64,000 bases of DNA from Geodermatophilus poikilotrophus (GTDB lineage: Bacteria > Actinomycetota > Actinomycetes > Mycobacteriales > Geodermatophilaceae), in assembly GCF_900111455.1 (NCBI RefSeq), contig NZ_FOIE01000005.1, positions 248,001 to 312,000 on the forward strand. Direction: 5' to 3'. Below, in pieces: positions 25,427-34,860 of the stretch. The notes below the pieces were generated by a model, which did not search any database, was not told the DNA's origin, and saw only the letters and a program-made list of their open reading frames with translations. Positions within the stretch are counted from its first letter, which is position 1, and each line of letters starts with the position of its first letter. Both the position numbers and the translations under genes were made by a program.

Positions 25427-26596
25427 ATGACCGCCCGTGCCGCCCCCGCCGCCCGCGTCCGCGCCGACGCGTGCCCCGGGGCGCTGCAGACCCACGCCGC
25501 GGCCGACGGCGCGCTGGCCCGGGTCCGGGTGCCCGGCGGCCTGCTGACCGGCGGCCAGCTGCGGTCGCTGGCGGCCGCGGCCCGCGACCTCGGCGACGGG
25601 GCGCTGGAGCTCACCAGCCGGGGCAACGTGCAGCTGCGCGGGCTGGCGGCGGGCGCCGAGGCCGAGCTCGGCGACCGGCTCGCCGCCGCCGGCCTGCTGC
25701 CCAGCGCCACGCACGAGCGGGTGCGCAACGTGCTGGCCAGCGCGCTCACCGGCCGGGCCGGCGGGCACGTCGACGTCCGGCCGTGGGTACGGGCGCTGGA
25801 CGCCGCCGTCTGCGCCGACCCTGCGCTCGCCGCGCTGCCCGGCCGGTTCCTCGCCACGCTGGACGACGGCCGCGGGGACGTCGCCGGTCTCGGCGGGGAC
25901 GTCGGCCTGCTCACCCTCTCCCCCGCCGAGGTCGCGCTGACCCTCGCCGGCGCCGACAGCGGCCTGCGCGCGCACCCCGACGACGCGGTCGCGCTCGCCC
26001 TCGCCGCCACGCGGGCCTTCCTCGCCGAACGGACCGCGCAGGGCGGCACCGCCTGGCGGCTGGCCGAGCTCGACGACGGCGCGGTCCGCGTCGGGGCCCG
26101 CCTGGACGGCCGCCGGGGCGGGATCGTGCAGGTCCCCCACGTGCCGGCGCCGGGGCCGGTCGGTGCAGCGCCGCAAGGCGACGGGAAGGTCGCGCTGGTC
26201 GCGGTCGTGCCGCTCGGGCGGCTGGACGCCGCGCAGGCCGAGCTGCTCGCCCGGCTGGCCGACGAGGTGCAGCTGACACCGTGGCGCAGCCTCGTCGTCC
26301 CGGACCTCGCCGAGGACGCCGTCGACGACGCGGCCGTCGCGCTGCACCGGACCGGCATGGTGTTCGACGCGGGGAGCCCGTGGACGCGGGTCACCGCCTG
26401 CGCCGGGCGGCCGGGGTGCGCGAAGTCGCTGGCCGACGTCCGGGCCGACGCCACCGCGGCGGTCGCCACCGGGACGCTGCCCGTCGACGGCGCCCGGCAG
26501 CACTGGGCCGGGTGCGAGCGCCGCTGCGGCCGCCCGCAGGGCGAGGTCGTCGACGTGGTCGCGACCGGGACCGGATACCGACTCGGGAAGGGCTGA
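25427..26596 (+). CDS. cobG: Precorrin-3B synthase
   Basis: A 389-residue monooxygenase of the sulfite/nitrite-reductase fold that makes precorrin-3B with molecular oxygen, the mark of the aerobic cobalamin route. [12 protein letters not shown] is the family motif. The 4Fe-4S/siroheme-type cysteines are at about 325, 331, 363 and 367 (CAGRPGC, GCERRC). First gene of cobG-cobH-cobIJ; the stop and the cobH start share one base (TGATG). Confidence 0.94.
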   Translation: MTARAAPAARVRADACPGALQTHAAADGALARVRVPGGLLTGGQLRSLAAAARDLGDGALELTSRGNVQLRGLAAGAEAELGDRLAAAGLLPSATHERVRNVLASALTGRAGGHVDVRPWVRALDAAVCADPALAALPGRFLATLDDGRGDVAGLGGDVGLLTLSPAEVALTLAGADSGLRAHPDDAVALALAATRAFLAERTAQGGTAWRLAELDDGAVRVGARLDGRRGGIVQVPHVPAPGPVGAAPQGDGKVALVAVVPLGRLDAAQAELLARLADEVQLTPWRSLVVPDLAEDAVDDAAVALHRTGMVFDAGSPWTRVTACAGRPGCAKSLADVRADATAAVATGTLPVDGARQHWAGCERRCGRPQGEVVDVVATGTGYRLGKG

Positions 26597-27216
26597 TGTA
26601 CGAGTACGAGAAGGACGGCGCGGAGATCTACCGGCGCTCGTTCGCGACCATCCGGGCCGAGACCGACCTCACCGGCCTGCCCGAGGACGTCGCGCGGGTC
26701 GCGGTGCGGATGGTGCACGCCTGCGGGCAGGTCGACCTGGTCGAGGACCTGGCGTACTCCCCCGCCGTCGTGGCGCGCGCCCGCGAGGCCCTGGACGCCG
26801 GCGCCCCGGTGCTGTGCGACGCGGAGATGGTGGCCTCGGGCGTCACCCGCCGTCGGTTGCCCGAGGACAACGAGGTCGTCTGCACGCTCAACGACCCCCG
26901 CACCCCGGCGCTGGCCGCCGACCTCGGCACCACCCGCACCGCCGCGGCGCTGGAGCTGTGGCGGGACCGGCTGGACGGCGCCGTGGTCGCCATCGGCAAC
27001 GCGCCGACCGCGCTGTTCCACCTGCTGGAGATGGTCGCGGCCGGGGCACCCCGCCCCGCCGCCGTCCTCGGCATCCCGGTCGGCTTCATCGGCGCGGTCG
27101 AGTCCAAGGACGCGCTGGCCGCCTCCGACCTCGAGCACCTGGTGGTCCGTGGCCGGCGCGGCGGCAGCGCCATCACGGCGGCCGCGGTCAACGCGATCGC
27201 GAGCGACGTCGAGTGA
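26596..27216 (+). CDS. cobH: Precorrin-8X methylmutase
   Basis: A 206-residue enzyme that moves the C11 methyl group to C12 to give hydrogenobyrinate. [22 protein letters not shown] contains the substrate-binding stretch, MVHACGQVD holds the catalytic His, and [12 protein letters not shown] near the end is conserved. The length is typical (about 205-210). Coupled to both neighbours by start/stop overlaps. Confidence 0.96.
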   Translation: MYEYEKDGAEIYRRSFATIRAETDLTGLPEDVARVAVRMVHACGQVDLVEDLAYSPAVVARAREALDAGAPVLCDAEMVASGVTRRRLPEDNEVVCTLNDPRTPALAADLGTTRTAAALELWRDRLDGAVVAIGNAPTALFHLLEMVAAGAPRPAAVLGIPVGFIGAVESKDALAASDLEHLVVRGRRGGSAITAAAVNAIASDVE

Positions 27217-28718
27217 CGGGGCGTCTCTACGGGGTGGGCCTCGGCCCCGGCGACCCCGAGCTGGTCACCGTCAAGGCCGCCCGGCTGATCGCCGCCGCCG
27301 ACGTCGTCGCCTTCCACGCCGCCCAGCACGGCCGCTCGGTCGCCCGGGCGGTGGCCGCCCCCTACCTGCGCGAGGGCCAGGTCGAGGAGCTGCTGGTCTA
27401 CCCCGTCACCACCGGGACGACCGACCACCCCGGCGGTTACCAGGGCGCGATCGACGAGTTCTACGAGGCGGCGGCGGCCCGGCTGGCCGCCCACCTGGAC
27501 GCCGGCCGCGACGTCGTCGTCCTCGCCGAGGGGGACCCGTTCTTCTACGGCTCCTACATGCACATGCACAAGCGGCTGGCGCACCGCTACCCGACCGAGG
27601 TGGTGCCGGGCGTGACCAGCGTCAGCGGGGCCGCCGCGGCGGTCGGCCGGCCGCTGGTGGAGCGCGACGAGGTGCTCACCGTGCTGCCCGGCACGCTGCC
27701 GGCCGAGGAGCTGGCGGAGTGGCTGGCCACCACCGACTCGGCCGCCGTGCTGAAGCTCGGGCGCACCTTCGACAACGTGCGCGAGGCGTTCGACGCCGCC
27801 GGGGTGCTCGACCGGGCGCTCTACGTCGAGCGGGCGAGCACCGACCGCCAGCGCACGCTGCCGCTGGCCGACGTCGACCCGGCGACGGTCCCCTACTTCT
27901 CCCTCGCCCTGCTGCCCAGCCCGCTGACCGGCCCGGCACCCGGGCCGGAGCAGCACGACGCGGCCGCGCCCCGCACCGGCGAGGTCGTCGTCGTCGGCCT
28001 CGGGCCGGGCCGGCGTTCCTGGACGACACCGGAGGCCGCCGAGGCGCTGGCCGCCGCCGACGACCTGGTCGGTTACGGCCCCTACCTGGACCGGGTGCCG
28101 GCCAACCCGCGGCAGACGCGCCACCCGAGCGACAACCGGGTGGAGGCCGAACGCGCCGCGCACGCCCTGGACCTGGCCCGGTCCGGACGGCGGGTCGCGG
28201 TCGTCTCCAGCGGCGACCCCGGCGTCTTCGCGATGGCCGCCGCGGTGCTCGAGGTCGCCGAGCGGCCGGAGTACGCCGGCGTCCCGGTGCGGGTGCTGCC
28301 CGGCCTGACCGCCGCACAGGCCGTCGCCGCCCGGGTCGGCGCGCCACTGGGCCACGACTTCGCGGTGGTCAGCCTCTCCGACGTCCGCAAGCCGTGGGAC
28401 GTCGTCGTCGACCGGCTGCGCCACGCCTCGGCCGCCGACCTGGTGCTCGCCCTCTACAACCCGCGCTCGAAGGCCCGCCCGCACCAGCTCGCCGAGGCCC
28501 GGGAGGTGCTGCTGGAGAGCCGCGGACCCGGCACGGTGGTCGTCGTCGGCCGCGACGTCGGTGGCCCGGAGGAGAGCATCCGGGTCACCACCCTCGGCGC
28601 ACTCGACCCGGAGACCGTCGACATGCGCTGCTGCGTGGTCGTGGGCTCGTCGCAGACCCGGGTGAGCCGCACCGGCGCCGTCTACAGCCCGCGCACCCAC
28701 CCTGGGGTCACGCGCTGA
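27213..28718 (+). CDS. cobIJ: Fused precorrin-2 C20- and precorrin-3B C17-methyltransferase
   Basis: A 501-residue fusion. Residues 1 to about 240 are CobI ([52 protein letters not shown]). After a short linker, residues from about 255 are CobJ ([52 protein letters not shown]). The two SAM-dependent steps lie on either side of CobG's reaction, and CobG is encoded in the same operon. The GTG overlaps the cobH stop. The fusion is common in actinobacteria. A hairpin repeat follows. Confidence 0.96.
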   Translation: MTGRLYGVGLGPGDPELVTVKAARLIAAADVVAFHAAQHGRSVARAVAAPYLREGQVEELLVYPVTTGTTDHPGGYQGAIDEFYEAAAARLAAHLDAGRDVVVLAEGDPFFYGSYMHMHKRLAHRYPTEVVPGVTSVSGAAAAVGRPLVERDEVLTVLPGTLPAEELAEWLATTDSAAVLKLGRTFDNVREAFDAAGVLDRALYVERASTDRQRTLPLADVDPATVPYFSLALLPSPLTGPAPGPEQHDAAAPRTGEVVVVGLGPGRRSWTTPEAAEALAAADDLVGYGPYLDRVPANPRQTRHPSDNRVEAERAAHALDLARSGRRVAVVSSGDPGVFAMAAAVLEVAERPEYAGVPVRVLPGLTAAQAVAARVGAPLGHDFAVVSLSDVRKPWDVVVDRLRHASAADLVLALYNPRSKARPHQLAEAREVLLESRGPGTVVVVGRDVGGPEESIRVTTLGALDPETVDMRCCVVVGSSQTRVSRTGAVYSPRTHPGVTR

Positions 28719-28795
28719 GGGAGGACCTCCGACGAGGCCCCGTCCCGGCGGTCCTTCTGCCGAGCGTGCGAGGGGCGGGGGGACGGGGTCCTTCC
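28719..28795. terminator. Dispersed hairpin repeat, copy c
   Basis: GGCCCCGTCCC and GGGGACGGGGTCC arms follow the cobIJ stop, ending in CCTTCC. It separates the cobG operon from the next plus-strand gene. Confidence 0.6.
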
Positions 28796-28815
28796 GGAGG
28801 GCCACGTGACACTGA

Positions 28816-28831
28816 GTGCCACGCCTGGCAC
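28816..28831. promoter_or_regulatory. 16-bp palindrome upstream of the MftD-like gene
   Basis: GTGCCA-CGCC-TGGCAC, perfect 6-bp arms, 75 bp before the MftD-like start and downstream of the terminator repeat. A likely operator for a dimeric regulator; no regulator gene is adjacent. Confidence 0.45.
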
Positions 28832-28905
28832 GATGACCCGCCAGTGGCGCACGTCACCCTGATGCGGGCGGCGCCGGTGGCCGGGCGATGGCGGGAGGGG
28901 CTCTC

Positions 28906-30075
28906 ATGGCGAGCACCAGGGACTGGTTCGAGACCGTCGAGGAGGCCCAGCACCGCGCGAAGAAGCGGCTGCCGCGGTCGGTGTACCTGGCGCTGGTCGC
29001 CGGGACCGAGAAGGGGCTGACGGCCGGCGACAACGTCGCCGCCTTCGACGAGATCACCTGGCGCCCGCACGTCGCCGACCTGCACGCCAAGCGGGAGACG
29101 GCCACCACCGTGATGGGCCAGGAGGTGTCCATGCCGGTGCTGGTCTCCCCCACCGGCGTGCAGGCGGTGCACCCCGACGGCGAGGTGGCGGTGGCCCGGG
29201 CGGCCGCGGCCCAGGACGTCGCGATGGGGCTGTCCTCGTTCGCCAGCAAGCCGGTGGAGGAGGTCGGCGCGGCGCACTCCAAGCTGTTCTTCCAGATGTA
29301 CTGGGTCGGCTCGCGCGAGACGATCCTCGCCCGGGCCGAGCGGGCCCGCGCCGCCGGCGCCAAGGGCCTGATCATGACGCTGGACTGGTCGTTCGCCTCC
29401 CGCCGCGACTGGGGCAGCCCACCCATCCCCGACAAGATCGACCTGAAGAACGCGGTCAAGTTCGCCCCCGAGGTGCTGCGCAAGCCGCGCTGGCTGGCCA
29501 CCTACCTGCGCTCGGGCGGCATCCCCGAGCTCAGCGTCCCCAACCTGGCGCTCGGCGGCGAGGAGCCCCCCAACTTCTTCGGCGCCTACGGCGAGTGGAT
29601 GGGCACCCCGCTGCCCACCTGGGAGGACGTCGCCTGGCTGCGCCAGCAGTGGGGCGGGCCGTTCATGCTCAAGGGGATCACCCGGCCCGACGACGCCCGC
29701 CGGGCCGTCGACGCCGGCGCCAGCGCCATCTCCGTCTCCACCCACGGCGGCAACAACCTCGACGGCACGCCGGGGGCGATCCGCTCGCTGCCGGGGGTGG
29801 TCGACGCGGTCGGCGACCAGGTCGAGGTCGTCATGGACGGCGGGGTGCGCCGCGGCGCCGACGTGGTCAAGGCGATGGCCCTGGGCGCCAGGGCCGTGAT
29901 GATCGGCCGGGCCTACCTGTGGGGCATGGCCGCGGGCGGCGAGCGGGGCGTGCAGAACGTCCTGTCGATCATCCGCCAGGGCATCGACGAGGCGCTGCTG
30001 GGGCTCGGGAAGGCCTCGGTGCACGACCTGACCCGCGAGGACGTCGTCCTGCCGCCCAACTTCACCCGCGACTGA
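28906..30075 (+). CDS. MftD-like FMN-dependent alpha-hydroxy-acid dehydrogenase family protein
   Basis: A 389-residue FMN enzyme. DWFETVEEAQHRAKKRLPRS at the start, LVSPTGVQAVHPDGEVA, MGLSSFASKP, STHGGNNLDGTPGAIRSLP and GARAVMIGRAYLWG closely resemble mycobacterial LldD1/MftD, the pre-mycofactocin synthase. None of mftA, B, C, E or F lies nearby, so it is an orphan paralogue or its cluster is elsewhere. GGGAGG eight bases upstream decides ATG 28906 over ATG 28888. A palindromic operator candidate precedes it. Confidence 0.88.
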   Translation: MASTRDWFETVEEAQHRAKKRLPRSVYLALVAGTEKGLTAGDNVAAFDEITWRPHVADLHAKRETATTVMGQEVSMPVLVSPTGVQAVHPDGEVAVARAAAAQDVAMGLSSFASKPVEEVGAAHSKLFFQMYWVGSRETILARAERARAAGAKGLIMTLDWSFASRRDWGSPPIPDKIDLKNAVKFAPEVLRKPRWLATYLRSGGIPELSVPNLALGGEEPPNFFGAYGEWMGTPLPTWEDVAWLRQQWGGPFMLKGITRPDDARRAVDAGASAISVSTHGGNNLDGTPGAIRSLPGVVDAVGDQVEVVMDGGVRRGADVVKAMALGARAVMIGRAYLWGMAAGGERGVQNVLSIIRQGIDEALLGLGKASVHDLTREDVVLPPNFTRD

Positions 30076-30100
30076 GCGGGCCGCCCGCCGGCCGACGGGA

Positions 30101-31345
30101 ATGCGGACGCGGCGGGCGGGCTTGCGTTGTTGCGTGCCCGCCCGCCGCGCGTCCCGCGCCGTCTCGTTCTGGACGGCGGCCGCGCTGCTCGTCCTGGTCC
30201 TCGCGGCCTCCGGCGTCCCCTCGCCGCTCTACCGCGTCTACCAGGAGCGCTTCGGGTTCTCCGCGGGCGTGCTGACGACGGTCTTCGGCATCTACGCCCT
30301 CGCCCTGCTCGCCACGCTGCTGGTGGTCGGCGCGCTGTCGGACCACGTGGGACGGCGGCCGGTCATCGTCGCCGGGATGCTGCTGCAGGTCGTCGCGATG
30401 GCGCTGTTCTGGGCCGCCGACTCGGTGGGCTGGCTGCTGGCCGCGCGGGTGGTGCAGGGGCTGTCGGTCGGCAGCCTCACGGGTGCCCTGGGCGCGACGC
30501 TGCTGGACCACCAGCGCAGCGACCGCCCGCTGGGCGCCCTGGTCAACAGCGCCTCCCCCGGGTTCGCCCTCGCCCTCGGTGCGGTCAGCGCGGGCCTGTC
30601 GGTCGAGTTCGTGCCCGCCCCCACCGACTGGGTCTTCGGCACGCTGACCGTCCTGTTCGCCGTCGCCGCCGGGGTGGCCCTGCTGCTGCCGGAGTCCTCG
30701 CCGCGCATCCCGGGCGCGCTGGCCTCGCTGCGCCCGCGGGTGCACGTGCCCCTCGCCCAGCGGGCGGCGTTCCTCGTCGCGGCACCGTGCCTGGTGGCGA
30801 TGTGGGCGCTGGGCGGCCTCTACCTCTCGCTGGGGCCGTCCGTGGCCGCCGGCGTCTTCGGCCTGGAGGACCACCTCGTCGGCAGCCTGGTCATCGTGGC
30901 CATGCAGGGCATGGGCGCCGTCGGCGGCATCACCATGCGGAACACGGCCCCGCACACCGCGATGACCTCCGGCTGCCTGGTGTTCGCCGCGGGCGTCAGC
31001 GGCACAATCGTCTCGCTGGCCACCGGGAGCGCCGCGCTGTTCTTCGCCGCCGCCGCGGTGTCCGGGTTCGGCTTCGGGGCGGCCTTCCTCGGCGCGGTGG
31101 CCACGGTGACCGCCGGCGTCGCGCCCGGCGAGCGCGGCGGGCTGCTCTCCAGCGTCTTCGTCGTCGGTTACCTGGCCTTCAGCATCCCGGCCGTCGCCGC
31201 CGGGCTGGCCTCGGGCGCGGTGGGGCTGCGGCCGACCGCCGCGGTGTACGGGGGAGCGGTGATCGTCCTGGCCCTGGCCGCGGTGGCCGGGCTGCTGCGG
31301 CACCGGCGCGCGACCGAGCGCCGTCCCGAGCCCGTCGCCGTGTAG
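30101..31345 (+). CDS. MFS transporter
   Basis: A 414-residue protein of about 12 membrane helices. The MFS loop motif ALSDHVGRRPVIVAG lies between helices 2 and 3, and GFGFGAAFLGAV and PGERGGLLSSVFVVGYLAFSIPAVAAG lie in the second half. Probably a proton-driven exporter; substrate unknown. GTG 30134 (giving VPARRASRAVSFW) is an alternative start that removes 11 Arg/Cys-rich residues. It lies 25 bp after the MftD-like gene and may be co-transcribed with it. Confidence 0.88.
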   Translation: MRTRRAGLRCCVPARRASRAVSFWTAAALLVLVLAASGVPSPLYRVYQERFGFSAGVLTTVFGIYALALLATLLVVGALSDHVGRRPVIVAGMLLQVVAMALFWAADSVGWLLAARVVQGLSVGSLTGALGATLLDHQRSDRPLGALVNSASPGFALALGAVSAGLSVEFVPAPTDWVFGTLTVLFAVAAGVALLLPESSPRIPGALASLRPRVHVPLAQRAAFLVAAPCLVAMWALGGLYLSLGPSVAAGVFGLEDHLVGSLVIVAMQGMGAVGGITMRNTAPHTAMTSGCLVFAAGVSGTIVSLATGSAALFFAAAAVSGFGFGAAFLGAVATVTAGVAPGERGGLLSSVFVVGYLAFSIPAVAAGLASGAVGLRPTAAVYGGAVIVLALAAVAGLLRHRRATERRPEPVAV

Positions 31346-31360
31346 CCCGGAGGCGGCGGG

Positions 31361-31891
31361 TCAGCGCAGGACGGCGTCCAGGAACCCGTGCACCCGCTGC
31401 TCGAGCTCGGCGGTCCGCTCGGCGGCGACCTCCTCCGGGTCGCGCTCGCGCAGCCACGGCGGGATCTCCTCACGCGCGCGGACGGCGCAGGCCAGGTCCG
31501 CGCAGACGTAGGTGCCGACCGTGTTGCCGTTCCGGCCGGCCTCCCCGGCCCGGCGCGCGGTGAACAGCGAGACGTCGCTGCCCGCCTGCGCCGTCTGGCA
31601 CAGCAGGCACATCGCGGGCGTGCCCGACGACATCCGGGTGTCGGCCGCGCGGACGGCGACGCCGACCGGCCGGCCCTCCCGCTCCACGACCAGGTAGCCG
31701 CGCAACGGCGCCTTCGGGTCGCGCCAGCCGAGGACGACGAGCTCCTCCCACGGCGTCTCGGCGAACGTGCGGGGCAGGGTCATGCCCTCGGCCTCGCCGC
31801 GCGAGCAGTTCACCAAGGACCGCCGTACCTGCTTCTCCGTCAGCGCGTGCACGATCTGCTCCCCCGTCGTCGGACTGCCGGCGGACATCAT
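31361..31891 (-). CDS. FBP (FusB/elongation-factor-G-binding) zinc-finger protein
   Basis: A 176-residue protein. The C-terminal half has the treble-clef zinc finger CLLCQTAQ then YVCADLAC, characteristic of FBP/FusB C-terminal domains that bind translation factor EF-G. The N-terminal half (LTEKQVRRSLVNCSRGEAEGMTLPR) also fits. Two adjacent ATGs (31889 and 31886) precede it. Its role in ribosome rescue or drug tolerance is inferred only from family. It may be co-transcribed with the upstream HAD gene, 20 bp away. Confidence 0.85.
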   Translation of the reverse strand: MMSAGSPTTGEQIVHALTEKQVRRSLVNCSRGEAEGMTLPRTFAETPWEELVVLGWRDPKAPLRGYLVVEREGRPVGVAVRAADTRMSSGTPAMCLLCQTAQAGSDVSLFTARRAGEAGRNGNTVGTYVCADLACAVRAREEIPPWLRERDPEEVAAERTAELEQRVHGFLDAVLR

Positions 31892-31911
31892 GCGCGACGG
31901 CGCCCCGGAGG

Positions 31912-32598
31912 TCAGCCGGGTATCCGGTCCAGCGCCGTCCGCACCTCCGCCGGGGTGGCCGCCACCACCGCGGCCCCGGCGTCCACCAGCTCGCCCGGCG
32001 GCGCAGGACCCCAGCCGGCACCGATGCACGGCAGCCCGTGCGCGGCGGCGCCCAGCACGTCGTGCGCCCGGTCGCCGACCAGCACCGGCCGCTCCCCGTC
32101 GGGGTGCGCGGCCAGCGCCGCGGCGACGACCTGGTCCTTGTGCCGGACGGTGCCGTCGAAGGTGGCGCCGTGCACGGACGCGAAGGAGGGCAGGAGGCCG
32201 GTGTGCGCGAGCAGCCGGACGGCGAAGGGCTCGGGCTTGCTGGTGGCGACGGCGAGGGTGGCGCCGGCGTCGGCCAGTGCGGTCAGCAGCTCGGGGACGC
32301 CGCGGTGGACGGTGGCGTCGAGCAGCGCGCCCGCCGAGTAGTGCGCGCGGTAGGCCGCGACGGCCCGCGGGACGTCGTCCGGCGGGACGCCGAGGACGAG
32401 GGCGAAGCCGTCCTGCAGCGGCGGGCCGACCATGCCGCGCAGCTGTTCCGGCGTGGGCTCCGGCAGGCCGAGTGCGTCGGCCGCGGCGCGGACGGAGGCC
32501 CAGATGCCGGGCGTGGAGTCGACCAGCGTGCCGTCGAGGTCGAACAGGACCAGGCGCCGGGTGAGCCCCTGGTGCGCAGGGTGATCAGCTGCTTCCAT
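31912..32598 (-). CDS. HAD hydrolase, phosphoglycolate phosphatase-like
   Basis: A 228-residue protein. Motif I is LVLFDLDGTLVDSTPGIW, motif II VATSKPEPFA, and motif III/IV KDQVVAAALAAH and VLVGDRAHDVLGAAAHGLP. The helical cap inserted after motif I is of the Gph/PGMB class. It probably repairs or recycles a small phosphorylated metabolite. ATG at 32596-32598, with only a weak ribosome site. Confidence 0.88.
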   Translation of the reverse strand: MEAADHPAHQGLTRRLVLFDLDGTLVDSTPGIWASVRAAADALGLPEPTPEQLRGMVGPPLQDGFALVLGVPPDDVPRAVAAYRAHYSAGALLDATVHRGVPELLTALADAGATLAVATSKPEPFAVRLLAHTGLLPSFASVHGATFDGTVRHKDQVVAAALAAHPDGERPVLVGDRAHDVLGAAAHGLPCIGAGWGPAPPGELVDAGAAVVAATPAEVRTALDRIPG

Positions 32599-32640
32599 CT
32601 TCAAGCAACCCCCTGCCGTCGTCCGACCCGGAGGACCTCC

Positions 32641-33027
32641 ATGACCCGGACCCGCGACACCACCGTGGCAGCCCCTCCCTCGACGATCCGGCCGGTGCAG
32701 GCCGCCGCGGCGCTGTCGCTGGTGGTCCTGTTCTGGCAGTTCCTCTCGGCCGGCCGGATCATGGTGGGCGAGGACGCCACCGGCGGCCACGGGGCCGGGG
32801 CGATCGCGCTGCACGTGACCACCGGGCTGCTGCTGGCCGCCGCGGTGCTGCACGGGCGGCGCACGCGGGTGTGGTGGCCGGCCGCGCTGGCCGCGGCCGT
32901 CTTCGTGCTGACCTTCGCCCAGGCGGCGCTGGGCAGCTCGGGCTCGATCGCCGCACACGTCCCGCTCGCCCTGGTGCTCACGGTCGGGACGGTGTGGCTG
33001 GCGGCCTGGTCGTCCCGGACCGCCTGA
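32641..33027 (+). CDS. Small four-helix membrane protein
   Basis: A 128-residue protein with four hydrophobic segments and no recognised domain. GGAGG eight bases before the ATG supports the start. Its last 50 bp overlap, tail to tail, the end of cobK on the other strand. No function can be assigned; the HAM-like spacing of His residues (LHVTTGLLLAAAVLH) faintly recalls small haem-binding membrane proteins but is not enough to call. Confidence 0.7.
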   Translation: MTRTRDTTVAAPPSTIRPVQAAAALSLVVLFWQFLSAGRIMVGEDATGGHGAGAIALHVTTGLLLAAAVLHGRRTRVWWPAALAAAVFVLTFAQAALGSSGSIAAHVPLALVLTVGTVWLAAWSSRTA

Positions 33028-33742
33028 GCACCCAGGCCGCGGCCTCCTCGACGGTCGCGGCCACCGGCACGCCCTCGGGCAGCGGGGGCCGGCGGACCAG
33101 CACCACCGGGACGCCGAGCTCCCGGGCCGCGGTGAGCTTGGCCGCGGTCATCGGCCCGCCGCTGTCCTTGGTGACGACGACGTCGACACCGTGCGCAGTC
33201 ATCAGCGCCCGCTCGTCCTCGACGCCGAACGGGCCGCGGGCGAGGACCACCGTGGCCCGGGCCGGCAGCGGCGGCTCCGGCGGGTCCACCGAGCGGACGA
33301 CGCAGTGCGCGCTCAGCCCGGCGAAGGCCGCGAGCCCCTGCCGGCCGGTGGTCAGCAGCACCGACCGGGCGCCGGCCACCGCCGTCGCCGCCTGCTCCAG
33401 GGAGTCCACCCAGCGCCAGTCGTCGCCGGGCTGCGCCGTCCAGCCGGGGCGCTGCAGCCGCAGCAGCGGGGTGCCGGTCGCCGCGGTCGCCGCGGCCGCG
33501 TGCGCGGTCATGGTGGCCGCGAACGGGTGCGTGGCGTCGACCAGCGCAGCCACGCCGTCCAGCGCCGCCACCAGACCGGCCGTGCCGCCGAAGCCGCCGA
33601 TCCGCACCTCGCCGGGCGGGAGCACCGGGTCGGCGACCCGTCCGGCCAGCGAGCTCAGCACGTCGACGCCCTCGGCCACCAGCCGCTCCGCGAGCCGCCG
33701 GGCCTCCGCCGTCCCACCCAGGACGAGCACCCGGCCGGTCAC
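32978..33742 (-). CDS. cobK: Precorrin-6A reductase
   Basis: A 254-residue NADPH-dependent enzyme of the CobK/CbiJ family. RVLVLGGTAEARRLAERL is the nucleotide/substrate loop, DATHPFAATMTAHA and VTKDSGGPMTAAKLTAARELGVPVVLVRRP are signature motifs. The GTG start (33740-33742) is 12 bp from the divergent cbiD gene, so the promoters of both must overlap the coding regions or lie in this tight gap. Its end overlaps a membrane-protein gene. Confidence 0.95.
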   Translation of the reverse strand: MTGRVLVLGGTAEARRLAERLVAEGVDVLSSLAGRVADPVLPPGEVRIGGFGGTAGLVAALDGVAALVDATHPFAATMTAHAAAATAATGTPLLRLQRPGWTAQPGDDWRWVDSLEQAATAVAGARSVLLTTGRQGLAAFAGLSAHCVVRSVDPPEPPLPARATVVLARGPFGVEDERALMTAHGVDVVVTKDSGGPMTAAKLTAARELGVPVVLVRRPPLPEGVPVAATVEEAAAWVLRRSGTTRPPATPSRP

Positions 33743-33753
33743 GCCGGGCTCCC

Positions 33754-34860
33754 GTGCATGCTGGTCAGGTGACCGAGGCGGGGCGCGAGCGCAGCACGGG
33801 GCTGCGCCACGGCTGGACGACGGGCGCCTGCGCGACCGCGGCCACCACCGCGGCCTACACCGCGCTGCTGACCGGTGAGTTCCCCGACCCGGTGCAGATC
33901 GACCTGCCGCGCGGCTTGCACCCGTCGTTCGCGCTGGCCACCGAACGGCTCGAGGACGGCGCCGCCACCGTCGGGGTCGTCAAGGACGCCGGCGACGACC
34001 CCGATGTCACGCACGGCGCGCTGGTCTCGGCCCGGGTCACCCACGGCGAGCCCGGCAGCGGCGTCGTCTTCCGGGCCGGCGAGGGCGTCGGCACCGTGAC
34101 CAAGCCCGGCCTGCCGTTGCCCGTGGGTGAGCCGGCGATCAACCCGATGCCGCGTCAGTTCGTCCGCGAGCACGTGGCCGCGGTCGCCGCCCGGCACGGC
34201 GGCACCGGCGACGTCGTCGTCGAGGTCTCGGTGGAGAACGGCGCGGAGCTCGCCCGCCGGACGTGGAACCCCCGGCTGGGCATCCTCGGCGGGCTGTCGA
34301 TCCTCGGGACGACGGGCGTCGTCGTCCCGTACTCGTGCTCGTCGTGGATCGACTCGATCCGCCGCGGCATCGACGTCGCCCGCGCCGCCGGTCACCTGCA
34401 CGTCGCCGGGTGCACCGGCTCGACCAGCGAGCGGGTGGTCGCCGAGCTGTACGGGCTCCCGGAGGACGCGCTGCTCGACATGGGCGACTTCGCCGGCGCG
34501 GTGCTCAAGTACCTGCGCCGCCACCCGGTGCCGCAGCTGACCGTCGCCGGCGGCATTGGCAAGCTGGCCAAGCTGGCCGACGGCCACCTGGACCTGCACT
34601 CCGGCCGCTCGCAGGTGTCGACGGAGTCGCTGGCCGCGATGGTGCGCGACGCCGGCGGGGCGGCCGAGCTGGTCGAGGGCGTGCGCGGCGCCAACACCGC
34701 GCTCGACGCGCTGCAGCGGTGCCAGGCGGCCGGGCTGCCGCTCGGCGACCTGGTGGCCGCCGGCGCGCGCAGGACGGCGCTCGGCGTGCTCCGCGGAGCG
34801 CCGGTCGAGGTCGACGTCGTGGTGATCGACCGCGCCGGGACCGTGGTGGGACGGGCCTAA
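33754..34860 (+). CDS. cbiD: Cobalt-precorrin-5B C1-methyltransferase (CbiD)
   Basis: A 368-residue SAM-dependent enzyme. LRHGWTTGACATAATTAAY, PRQFVREHV, SVENGAELARRTWNPRLGILGGLSILGTTG and CTGSTSERVV are CbiD hallmarks. It belongs to the anaerobic pathway, yet here it accompanies CobG, CobN, CobK and CobL; no CobF is visible, so it probably performs C1-methylation and deacetylation in their place. GTG 33754 is used; GTG 33769 would fit the family N-terminus equally well. Its stop overlaps that of cobM by 4 bp. Confidence 0.94.
   Translation: MHAGQVTEAGRERSTGLRHGWTTGACATAATTAAYTALLTGEFPDPVQIDLPRGLHPSFALATERLEDGAATVGVVKDAGDDPDVTHGALVSARVTHGEPGSGVVFRAGEGVGTVTKPGLPLPVGEPAINPMPRQFVREHVAAVAARHGGTGDVVVEVSVENGAELARRTWNPRLGILGGLSILGTTGVVVPYSCSSWIDSIRRGIDVARAAGHLHVAGCTGSTSERVVAELYGLPEDALLDMGDFAGAVLKYLRRHPVPQLTVAGGIGKLAKLADGHLDLHSGRSQVSTESLAAMVRDAGGAAELVEGVRGANTALDALQRCQAAGLPLGDLVAAGARRTALGVLRGAPVEVDVVVIDRAGTVVGRA

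Noticed and set aside
28906..31345. A mycofactocin gene cluster
   Set aside because: Only the MftD-like gene is present; no mftA peptide, radical SAM MftC or glycosyltransferase gene is seen.
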